A stretch of DNA of 64,000 bases from Rhodamnia argentea (lineage: Eukaryota > Streptophyta > Magnoliopsida > Myrtales > Myrtaceae), in the NCBI RefSeq assembly GCF_020921035.1, contig NC_063155.1:24731294-24795293 (forward strand). The letters are read 5' to 3'. Below are positions 12,540-23,594 of the stretch, piece after piece; positions within the stretch are counted from its first letter, which is position 1, and each line of letters starts with the position of its first letter. The notes under the pieces are model-generated. The model worked only from the letters and a program-made list of their open reading frames with translations, had not been told where the DNA came from and searched no databases. A program made the position numbers and the translations under genes.

Positions 12540-12850
12540 TTTCCATTTCTTCAACGGTGCGAGGGGGGTCGGGGAGACACATCCACGATTCGCAGATGGG
12601 CGCCCTCCAACCAAATCCCACGCGTCCACTTCACGCGTCGCTTTCGCCGCCTCATCGGGACACGGAGGGGGCAAAAACGTCATTTCAGTAGTCCCGCTGT
12701 TAACGGGCCACGCGGCCCATCGGGGCCCATGATCCAAACACGCAGCTCCAAAACGGTCGCATTTCCAGGTCTCCCTTTGCCTCCCACAGTCCCACTCCCA
12801 CGTTGGCTTGTCTCTCCCCGCCACAATCATTACCATCTTCGGGACCCACA
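12540..12850. promoter_or_regulatory. GC-rich island with GGCCCA-type motifs, no attached gene
   Basis: About 300 bases are sharply more GC-rich than their flanks. Several GGCCCAT/GGGCCCA motifs lie around 12710-12730, of the kind bound by TCP factors in promoters of growth and ribosomal genes. No credible coding region follows on either strand. It may be an orphan promoter left after a gene was lost or moved, or a transposon core. The assignment is tentative. Confidence 0.25.
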
Positions 12851-12875
12851 AAACTCCCGAGCAGAATAAAAAGAA

Positions 12876-13311
12876 GGGGAAAAGTCAACAAAAATCATAA
12901 ATTATGTTCACTGCGACATTTTTAACTAAAATTTCTTATGACATCAAAAACCTTAAACTACGTCTTTTATGATACATATATCCCAAACTTTTTTTATTGA
13001 CACAAAAGACCTCAAACTATGCACACTGTAACACATTTAACTCAAATTATTGTTTTGTAACACAAAAAATCCCAAAATTTTAGGCGTGTGACAAAGTTAC
13101 CCTAAATTTCGAGGTAAATTCATCACATGGATAAAAATTTAGGATTTTTAGTGAAGAAAAAAATTAGAGTAAATGTGTCATACTAGTACAAATTTGGGAT
13201 AAATGAGTCGCATGGTTACAAGTCTAGAGTTTTGGGTGCCACAAAAAAAAAAATTTTGAGATAAATATATCGCAGTGTGCCTGGTTCGGAGTTTTGGTAA
13301 CTTTTACCCTA
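12876..13311. mobile_element. TIR element of the 'AAACTGGTA' dispersed family (diverged copy)
   Basis: The left end reads GGGGAAAAGTCAACAAAAAT and the right end is its approximate inverse (AGTTTTGGTAACTTTTACCC). The inside repeats short phrases such as CACAAAAGACCTCAAACTAT and their inverse, so each arm is itself built of degenerate copies. The same design occurs at 39957-40330, 46283-46794 and 61569-62006. No protein is encoded. Confidence 0.5.
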
Positions 13312-14549
13312 AAAAGAATGAGGCAAAGTTTATGTTATTGATGGAGTATTTGTTTTGTTTTTATTTTTCAAGCAAAAAAGAAACGTATTACCTAGCTAGA
13401 ACTATACATCGTTTAAATTTATAATTATGCTTCGTGTATATGTCGATATATGTTTCATTAAGTCGGATTGGTGAGAGCGAAAAATAAGAAATGATAAAAC
13501 GCGACACTTCGGAAACCCCTTATATTAGATTGAAGTCGAAAAAATAAAATAAAAGCTGTATTGCCAAAAAAAAAAAAAAGTAGTTTAGGGTATGTGGCAA
13601 CCATTTTTATCTAAAAAGTCAATTCTAGTCGAAATTGATTTTTCTGACTTTGTTCCTTATATGGGTTTTAGAGAATGCGTTTGATAACTAGGCAAAATTT
13701 ATATTCCTCCAATATAAATGCATTTAGTAACTCGTATGAATTTATGTTCTCAATAACAGTTTCTCTCCCCAATTTTTGTTCATTTAGTGAAATAAATACG
13801 TTTTGTCGCTACAAAATCAATCTATATAGTATCACTTATAAAATGAATACAAATCATGCATAATCCGTAATTAGTCTATTTATTTCATGGAGCATAAAGA
13901 CATATGCAAAATCCTTAAAAAAGAATATAAGCTCAATATGCAATTTGCATTTGAATTTTTGCCGCAAATTTGTACTTGAACACTTCCATATTTAACCAAA
14001 CCTATACCCTACTCGACCCGTATTACTTAAACATTTTATATTTAACCAACTCATAGCATATTTGTTTTTTATAATTTGTTAAGAATGCAATACAAATCTA
14101 GAGATTTTTTACTTATTTTTTTAATATTTTTTATTTTTATAAATATATGTTTTTAAACGGTTAATCTTGAATTAAATTATTTTATTATTATCAATAAAAT
14201 TATTTTATTACTAAAAATATTTTTATCTTATTTTCTTTTTCTTTTTCTCCGGCGATCGATGGCGGCCGGCGATTAGCTGTGAATGGACAGTTTTGTTTTT
14301 CAAAAGTGATTCTAGAGCAAAAAATCAACTTTTTTTTTATTTCTATGTCTGCTCTAAACGTGTTCCCAGAAACAAAATCAACAAATTTTAGGATTATAAT
14401 TATTTACATTACCGTTTTTCATTCTTCTTTGTTGTAGGGAACATAATCATAAAATGTCAAATAAGCCTTTACCCTTAGAGTACATTTCAAGCAATCTGAT
14501 AGGATTTGTTGTGTTTTTTAGTACACTAAATCATCGAGGATATTTTCAA

Positions 14550-15860
14550 AATCGAATATTTTCCTCGTTGATTATGTTTTAGAAATATCTTGAAAGAAGT
14601 CATGAACGAGATTCATAATAATATTATTCAACGAGACGTGGCTGGCTTGTGATAATGACATATGATGCCGAGTTATTGTGGGAGAGTTGTTACTGGCTTT
14701 GATAACATGCATTATGATATTTATATTTTCTCGTCAGATGTGTCTAATAAGTGTCTCAAAAGCACTTCACAACGAGATTAATAGGGATAAACATGAGTCT
14801 AAAGTGGAATTGAAAGCCAGACCAAATCGATCATAGAAGTTGGTTTAATTACGGATTGCGCTGTTACCGACTAAGTTCACGATTCTAAAAAAAAATGAAT
14901 CCGACATTGTGCGATTTGGCTCCCGATTCATGGGTGAGAACCGAATAAGGAATTAGGAACTGAAGAGTTTCGAACCAATGAACCGAACTTGAGTTAACCT
15001 TAATTCTCTTTTTACTATTGCTAACGATAACAAACACCACATGTCTTTTTAGATATTAAATGTCTTAACAAGGATATTATATGTATATAGAGTTTGTGAG
15101 TAAAAATGGAATGAATACATGTGGTGAAGTTTATAATAATTACGTTAGCTTAAATAACAGTAATTTAATTTAAAACTATTATTAAATGATTTATTATATT
15201 TGTTGTTTCTTTTGATTTCAGGATATTATAATTCATAATAGATTTTCACGAATGATTAAGGACTAAAGTTCAGCTAGTGTTATGAATTTTTTATTATATA
15301 TTTTATTTTACATGTTCATCTTTTGTGAATTGTTGCTATTGAAAAAATGAGTGTTTTTCGTTACTGTGTTCATTTTCATCATGCTTAACTAAAAATGAAA
15401 TAAAAAGAGAAGGAAGAAAAGTATGAAAAAAAGGAGAAATTGACCGGTTCCCGAATAGATATCGAAACCAATACTCAAATTAATTGATGGGTAAATTATC
15501 GGCTCCAAGGTATGCACGTTAGGTTTCAAGTTCAAAAAATTGGAGAATCAATTGACAATGGAACTGCTCATCCATACAATCTAAGTGAAATTATTATTAG
15601 GCTAGATGCGTCAGGTTGTGATGATGATTCATGATGCGAAGCTATTGTAGGCCGTTATCGGTTTTTAACTACCACGCACGACAATGTTATGAAAATCGAA
15701 TAATTCCTCATTATACTCATTCAATGAGTATCTTGAAAATACCCGTTAACAAGATTCGATTAAAAGTATTATCTAAGTGAGATATGGCTATTGTGATAAA
15801 GACTCGTGATGTAAACTCGTTGCCGGAAAATCGTTATCGATTCGATAAGATATAAATGAA
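14550..15860. repeat. Degenerate dispersed repeats, hAT-like and tandem
   Basis: Phrases around GGCTTGTGATAATGACATAT (near 14640) recur in altered form near 15600 (GGTTGTGATGATGATTCATG) and near 15785 (GGCTATTGTGATAAAGACTC). Between them, at about 14900-15000 and 15440-15480, are CCGGTTCCCGA and GAACCGAA phrases like those inside the hAT-type MITEs. Ends are not clear. This is old mobile DNA. Confidence 0.35.
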
Positions 15861-16195
15861 CAAATAGGTATCATGTTAGGCCACACGGAGTTTATCGCAA
15901 TATTCAAAAGATGATTTTTAATCAAAGAGTGTTTGGATTCTAATGACATACGTTTGATGAAATTGTCCACGGCACAAAAATATCTATAATATTTTCTTCA
16001 AATTTTCAGCAAAACAGTCCTCCTCCTTTTCATCCAAATTACTTAACCGTTGAAGAGAAAAAGGCAAATCAAAACCTCCCACAGAAGACGCCATTAACGC
16101 ACCTTTAATGCTTCCTCGCCAGTCGCAGAACCCTTCTTTTAACCCGTCCTCCTTCACTCTTTTCTCTCTCTCTACTCTGCTGCGAAGCTCACTGA

Positions 16196-16196
<1 letters not shown>

Positions 16197-16221
<25 letters not shown>
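16197..16221. repeat. CT microsatellite in the ORP1 5' flank or leader
   Basis: About twelve CT units lie some 290 bases before the ORP1 start codon, likely in the leader or core promoter. Confidence 0.85.
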
Positions 16222-16226
<5 letters not shown>

Positions 16227-16343
16227 AATTAAGATCTGCGAACACAGCGTAGTCTCTTTATAGCTCAGCTCCCTCCAACGCAATTCGTTGTCTCTTCCTC
16301 TCCACAGCAACCCCCATCTCTCTCTCTTTCGTTTTCGATCTTT

Positions 16344-16475
16344 ATGTCATTTTCCAGACTCCCGGCCTCAACTCGCCCTTTCGAGCTCCGATCGGGTCCT
16401 GCATTGCCCCAATCCCGGCTCGAACCGTATCGCCCACTCTCGGCGATCGGATCCTCGGCCGGACCGTCTCGGTGA
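16344..16475 (+). other. Upstream ORF in the ORP1 leader, 43 codons
   Basis: An ATG at 16344 opens a frame of 43 codons that ends with TGA at 16473-16475, 36 bases before the main ATG at 16512. It begins MSFSRLPASTRPFEL and has no family resemblance. The start context (TTTATGT) is weak, so leaky scanning is expected. It would lie in the mRNA if transcription begins near or upstream of the CT repeat at 16197-16221, which is likely but not proven. Confidence 0.45.
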
Positions 16476-16511
16476 GGAGGCCCCGCGGGCTGGGTCTTGG
16501 CGGTCGGAGGG

Positions 16512-19500
16512 ATGAACCCGCTGTGCTGCATTGCTCCGGTCTCGATCGATCGCGACCGGTCCAGCCCCGGCCAGTGCCAGGTCGGATCCGATTCGGTCGT
16601 GAAGCCGGTTAATCCGAGCTCGAAGCCGAGCATCTCGGCGCAGGTCTCGTCCGTCGGCGCGGAGTTGGATAAGTCGACCGGAGCTGCTGGTGCTGACGAT
16701 AGCGTCTCCGAAGCTAGGGATTCGAAGGTGTTCGGCGGAAACGGTGGAGTTAGTGGCAGTGTGGTCGGGGTTCTGTACAAGTGGGTGAACTACGGGAAGG
16801 GGTGGAGGCCGAGGTGGTTTTTGCTCGAGGACGGAGTGCTGTCTTATTACAAGGTTCACGGGCCGGATAAGGTTGTGATGAGCCCGACCAGAGATAACGG
16901 CGTTCGGGTGATCGGAGAGGAGTCGTGGAAGTACATGAGGAAGGCCAGTTGGAGGAGCAGTAACGGGAGGGTCGGTGTTGGGTCTTTGAGTTTGAGGAAG
17001 TGCAAGCCATTCGGCGAAGTGCATTTGAAGGTATGTGCGTGTCTCTGTGTCTGTTCCTTTTGTCTTTTCTTTGTCGTATGCGTGCATGGTGGTTTTTTGG
17101 GTCCGATGCGAGATGTTAAGAGCCGGCCAGTTGTTGAAATATGTTTGGGAAATAGAGGAAATCGAGCTTCAAGGTGACGTTCTTAGTGGGGGCGTCTCTT
17201 CGCTCGTGATCTTCCTGCCTCTTTTTCTTTGCGAAAAATATATTTTCCCTTTTTTAATTCGGAAAAGTTTATGTTGATTAGAGAGAGGGCGCATGTTTCT
17301 GTTCTGGGTCTACAGAGCGTTGACGATTTCCTTTCTCTTGATACCTTTTGGTATGTCCCCATCTGATTTCCAGTCACCCGGGAACTACAGCCTTTATGAT
17401 TTGAGATTTCAAGGAACTGCGGGTAATGCCGGTGTTGATGCACTGAAATAAGCATTTGGGTTAAGGATCTAACTAGCAAATACTGGTCGTTTTAACTAGA
17501 ACATGTTGCTAATGCACTGTCCTATGCCAAGAAGAAATAGACACAAAAAAAGAGCTTTGTAGATTTTATCTTTGACAAATTTGGCAAGTCACCACGTGAA
17601 GATGACTGACTGCGGTAAAATTCCTGGAATGCGTCATACCTCACTCAGGATTTACCTGTTACCAGAGCCTGTGATAGGACTGCCAGAGGAGGAGCCCTAA
17701 GTCTCTCAGAGGAGACTACGAGCGAAAGGGCCACGATTGTTGCTTGATCATGTTATGAACTGAAAATCGACGAGGATCTTTAATTAGTTTCAATTTCTTC
17801 GTACATGAATCCAATTTATTGTCACTATTATTTAGTCACAAATTGGAACACTTTTTTTGCTCTTATAAGATTATTCTTCCTGCTTTGTAAAAGTTCTGGT
17901 CCGGGCATCCCCATGACCACATTCCACACTTTTCCCCCCGTGACATTTCTGTGGGCATGTTTGAGATTTTTTTTGAAGTCTTATCTATCAATTCCTTTTT
18001 ATTGGTCAATTTTTAACTCCTATTCCACAGGTTTCATCCATTCGTGCTAGTCGGTCAGATGACAAAAGACTCTCTATATTTACGGGGACGAAAACTCTTC
18101 ACTTGCGCTGTGCGGCTAGGGATGACAGAGCTGCATGGATTGAGGCACTTGGAGCAGCAAAAGATCTTTTTCCTAGAGTTTTAACGAGCAGCAATTTTGC
18201 ACCTTCTGATGAAGTCATAGTCTCAACTGAGAAGCTTCGATCGCGACTATTGCAGGAAGGGTTAGCAGAGGTGGTCATTGAAGACTGCGAGTCAATCATG
18301 CTATCTGAACTCTCTGAGCTGCAAAACCAGCTAAACTCTCTCCACCGGAAACATTTGATATTGCTAGACACGCTGAGACGCCTGGAGGTACTGAATTTAT
18401 TTTGTAAATACTGTGATCTGCTACAGAGAAGAATGTAGTAGTAAACCAACATCAACAGCTTCAGTTTCTTTGGTTTTGTTGGTGTTATTAATGTCACTTG
18501 TCGTGTGAATGATGCCTGTGATCATCAATGGTGTCTCGACTCTTGAGTTTAAGCCATTTGTTGAGTGAGCCGCAACTGTGATTTCTTAGCTGATTTGATG
18601 AGAAGATCCGATTTTCCATTTAGAGGTTATTTGAGAGGTCACTGGTGATAGCATGAGAACCAGACAACCTATTTTTTCGTGGGGGTTTATTTTTCTCTAA
18701 GTGTTTTTATCTTGCCATTAGAGTGAGTATTACACAATGTGAGATTGGGTGTACTTGGCTTTGAATTGAGAATGAGAGTTGCTCTTGTTATCTCCTTGGT
18801 TGTTCTGATAAATTTCATGCCATCCCACGGAGGTAAGACAAAGTCACAAAAACTGAACCATCTAAAGTACATGCAATTTTGCTCTTTCTTTTTGCTATTT
18901 CTAACATACGGATACTTGACAGGATGTGAAAGGTATGATGGTTATGAAGCATGTATTAGACATTTCTGCCATCCTTGCTACAGTCTGCATGATGATGCTT
19001 CCATAAGGATCATCTTCAGTCATGAGACGTTTTGAACTCGGAATTAGGATTTCAGATATCATTTTAGTTCATCTCGTACTAAATGAAATGACTTGCATAA
19101 TCGAATATGAGATGCTTTGATGACAATATACATATTTATGAGGCAGCAGTATTTGGAGAGTAGGTTGAGTGATGGACTCATTGAAGCAAAGATTCAAGCA
19201 TATTGGTGGATGCCTTATAAGTAGGAGATCACATATACCATCCTTATTCCTTCTGCGGTTCTGGAAAGCTATTATCTGTTATTCTTGATTTCCTGTGGAA
19301 GACTATGGCGTAATTTCTTGGCCATGATAAACTCGTCATCATCATTACTCCACAAAAAAAAAAAAAAAAAAGAAAGTACCTTGTGTTGACAGTATAAATT
19401 TAACTGTCTATACTCTATATGCATCTCATGATGTAAAATTGCTGTCTTGAGTATTGTACTCACTTCACGTTATCCTGTTTCTGAAGGCTGAGAAGATAGA

Positions 19501-22500
19501 GCTAGAGACAACTGTAGTGGATGAAACAAAGGAGCGTGATTCATTTTGTGGACAAGGGAATGGAAGATTCAGCGGTTAGTGTTCTATGCTTGATATCCAT
19601 TTTACTTATTTACCTCTAGCTATAACTGTGTTTCAGTGGGGTATGAAACTGTTCATAATGGAACTGTTCAATTGTTACTGTATGCCCTTGATAGATAATC
19701 AGATAAAGACGGGAATATCATTCATGTTGTCAGAAGAAATTTAAATATGGTTGAGTTCGTCATTCCTTACGATTATAATCTCAGTCTAACAAAGTAGGTA
19801 TTCTCAAGTTGTACGTATAGCTGGCCTTTGTCTTGATTTACTGATCATGCTTTTAAAACTTGCAGATTTCTACTCAGTCATGTCAGAGGGATCTGGAAGT
19901 GAATCTGATGCAGATATTGAAAGCCGGGATGGAGTGGATGCCGAGACAGATGAAGAAGATAACATCTTTTTTGACACAAACGATTTTTTGTCTTCTGAAG
20001 CTTTAAGAAGTGCTTCTTACCGCAGTAAAGAAAACATGGGCAGTTCTTGTACAGCTGACAAAGATTGTTTCTTTTCGGATCGTTTGAGTGTCATTGACAA
20101 AGAGATTAAGGCAGTTGAGTATCCATATGTTGAAAGGAGGGATGATTTACCTGAACCAAAGGAGAAGGAGAAGCCCGTTGGTCTATGGTCAATTATCAAG
20201 GACAATATTGGAAAGGATCTATCTGGGGTTTGTCTCCCTGTTTATTTTAATGAACCTCTCTCCTCGTTGCAGAAGTGCTTTGAAGATTTCGAATACTCTT
20301 ACTTGGTTGATCATTCACTGGAATGGGGAAAACAGGTTAGGTCCTTCATTTTGTTTTGTTCTGAAAGATGACCTGCTCATTCTATTTTCTCTAACTATTG
20401 GATTATATTTTTAACTGAACTAAATATAGGATCGACCGACTCGCCTTACTGTTGCAGTGACTAATTAATTTAGTATACCTACTTAGACATAACTTTTCAT
20501 TGGAAAATGCATGACAAGACAATCCTTTGTTCTTAATGCATATGGTTGCATAAGTTGTCAGTATTTTTGAATAAATCACTCCAAAAGATCTCTTCGTGAA
20601 CCATTTGGAGTTAAACTGGCCTTTGGTATAGCCTATTAGCTGACTTGGCCCCTGCTTAATTTGGCTGCATGTGAGGACCTGAATAATGTTCTGGGAAGTC
20701 AACCTGTATGAAGAGAATGCTTGCTTGACTGAAGAATCAGAACTTAGGAGCTTTATCTCCTGAGCCTCTCAAACCTTTTTCTTCTCTGAACTAGGAGAGA
20801 AGAATCTAACAATTATTTAGGGAAAAATGCTTCTGCTGAATGGATTTGGCTTCTTTTCTGCATACATACACAGTTTTGACAAAATTGATGTCATTCTATC
20901 TATCATCTTCGCCGGTAAATTCACTTACCTATGTAATCCAGTTCTGATTAACTGCTCATTCAAGGTTTTTTTGCCATCCTTATTTTGGGTTTCATTTCCA
21001 GCTGCATGTATTAGTCGGCTTTATTGATGATATAAGAAAAAGGAATTGATGAACAGGCTCTTTCAAGTTTCTTCTTAAAAGTGCTTTAAGACGCTCATTC
21101 TCTTGATATTGATAGATTTTAGCCAATAATTCAGCTGAATCATGACCAATATTGTTGCATGGTGGATATCCCTTTTTTGCAAGAATGCTGCATGCAAAAT
21201 TTGTTCATACATTTCTGTTACAAATGCGTAACATAAGTTTGTGCAGTAAGAGTGGTAATTCTATGTACATTATTAAATATAATATAACAGTTGAATATTA
21301 GAGAGTGATTCATTTGACGGTTATTGCTTACAATCGGATTTATCTGATGCAGGGTAATGACTTGATGAGAATCCTAAATGTAGCTGCTTTTGCTGTGTCA
21401 GGCTATGCATCAACAGAAGGAAGGCAGTGCAAACCATTCAATCCTCTCCTTGGAGAGACCTATGAAGCTGACTATCCAGACAAAGGACTCCGCTTTTTCT
21501 CTGAGAAGGTAAGGTTTCATCTTCTGTAAAGTTATGATCAAATTGAAAGCTTGCTCTAAGTATCATCTCATATGGATCTTTTCTTACCTTGGCCAAGAAA
21601 ACAAAAACTATAATCTCACCTGTATAAATGGAGTTACTGCTTGCCACTACCTTCCTTTCATTTATAACAATGACCGTACATAGATATGCACTCTTGCTTG
21701 GAGAATTTCCCAACCTAGTTATCTGATGAGAAGATCAAATTTAGGTGAGTCACCACCCAACAATTGTTGCTTGTCACTGTGAAGGAAGAGGCTGGAAATT
21801 TTGGGCAGATTCCAATCTCAAGGGCAAGTTTTGGGGACGTTCTATTCAGCTTGATCCTGTGGGTATCCTCACCCTGCAGTTTGAGGATGGTGAGACGTTT
21901 CACTGGAGCAAGGTCACAACTTCCATTTACAACATCATACTTGGTAAAATCTATTGTGACCACTATGGGACAATGCGCATTAGGGGCAGCGGCAACTATT
22001 CCTGCAAGCTCAAGTTCAAGGAGCAGTCCATCATAGATCGAAATCCCCACCAGGTATACATATATCTGCTCAAGTCATTTTGCCTTATGCCATTGGCTTG
22101 ACCGTGAAACTTGGATTTACCACATTGCTGCACTAGATGATGATTTATGGCCCTACTCGTCTCCCTTCAAGTATAAGTTACCGTGCTTTGTTGGACGAAA
22201 GAAACAGTATTATGTGTTGGAGTTGGATAAAACAAAGCAGTGTTTTCAAAGAAACTGTGTATCTGACCGCCCCCGCCGCCCACACCCTCAAAGAAAAAAG
22301 CAAATGAAACTGTGTATGCTTTCATGTAGCATATATGCACCCATACTGTTTTTCTTTCACTATTGAGAAGACATGGTTCCGTTGCCCTTGAAAACACACT
22401 TCTCGATCTCATGTGACACGGTAGTTGGGAAAAATGTTCCCGCATAAACTATCTTAAAGAAATGAAGATACTTTATTTTTACTTGTGTTTTGATAGCATG

Positions 22501-23594
22501 GAGATTATGTAAAGATCCAGTATAGCATTTGAGTTTGCTTTACAGTGTGAAACCACCACTGATCAAGTCTAAAACGATTTTGTTGTGATTCAGGTTCATG
22601 GGTTTGTGCAAGATAATAAAACTGGGGAGAAGGTAGCCATGTTGTTTGGAAAGTGGGATGAGGCGCTGTACTATGTGCTGGGGGATCCAACGACAAAACC
22701 TAAAGGGTATGATCCAATGGCAGAAGCAGTTTTATTATGGGAAAGAGACAAGTATCTCGCCAAGACAAGATACAATTTGTCCCCTTTTGCAATATCCCTA
22801 AATGAGCTCACACCAGGCTTACGAGAGAAACTGCCCCCAACTGATTCAAGGTTGAGACCTGATCAGAGACACTTAGAAAACGGGGAATATGAGTTGGCAA
22901 ATGCCGATAAGTTAAGACTCGAACATATACAGAGACAGGTAATATCCACAACTTCCTTCTCTTTTTTTCCTTCCTAGTCTTAAATCTTGAAGCAAATGTC
23001 TTAAGACACTCACAGGTGAAGAATCACACCTTTCTTATTGCTCGGACCGCTTGAGACAATCGCCATCTTGTTTAATTGTTGGAGACTTGAGAGTCTTGAT
23101 TCAATAACACGGAATGTTAAATCTGTAAATGATATTTTCAAGCAAAACAAAAGTTTTAAAGTCCAACTTCAACCTAAGCAGCATTGTATATACATAACTA
23201 TCTCTTACAGTTGACTATTTTTGTGACAAGTATATGACCAGGCAATCTGTACCATCTACCTCTCAAAGAAGTGGGTAGATCATACACATATGTATTGCAT
23301 AATGTTTATTTTCCTCATATGTGCAGCATATGATAATTTTTTCTATATGTTCAAGGAATTTAACTAGAAAAATTGAAGGCATACTTATAGCATACTCTCC
23401 ACATGTTCCCTATGGTGTAGGCAAGAAAGTTACAGGAGGGAGGTTGGCAACCACGATGGTTTGGGAAGGGTGACGACGGATGTTATCGCTACATGGGTGG
23501 GTATTGGGAAGCTCGAGAGTGGACAAACTGGGATGGAATACCCGACATATTCGGCCAAAATTCTGATGCTTCACCCGGCACCGCGGAAGGATAG
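16512..23594 (+). CDS. Oxysterol-binding protein-related protein (ORP1 type, PH + OSBP)
   Basis: Eight exons (16512-17030, 18031-18387, 19487-19574, 19866-20335, 21353-21508, 21745-22053, 22594-22938, 23421-23594) join in frame to 805 aa, close to the roughly 815 aa of plant ORP1 members. The start [13 protein letters not shown] is typical of the plant ORP1 group. A PH domain spans about residues 80-205 ([20 protein letters not shown]), and exon 2 ends in a coiled-coil-like segment. The OSBP lipid-transfer domain covers about 400-790, with the signature EKVSHHP at about 529-535 (family form EQVSHHPP). Such proteins move sterols or phosphoinositides between membranes at contact sites. An acidic tract followed by FFDTND near residue 356 resembles a FFAT motif for binding ER VAP proteins. 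All introns are GT-AG. Intron 1 is about 1 kb. Confidence 0.93.

Larger units (their letters stand above)
11702..16343. other. 4.6-kb intergenic region rich in decayed repeats
   Basis: Contents in order: the AGP-like 3' end; an unidentified stretch to about 12.45 kb; a GC-rich island at about 12540-12850 with several GGCCCA/GGGCC motifs; a TIR element at about 12876-13311; an AT-rich stretch to 14.5 kb with no identified feature; degenerate repeats at about 14550-15860; and finally the 5' flank of the ORP1 gene with a CT microsatellite at 16197-16221. No supported coding gene is seen. Confidence 0.55.

Noticed and set aside
12468-12869. Open frames of 112-127 aa in the GC-rich island
   Set aside because: No family resemblance, frames open on both strands, no splice partners.
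16265-17087. Minus-strand open frames of 171 and 239 aa
   Set aside because: They are antisense to the GC-rich first exon of the ORP1 gene and look like compositional shadows.
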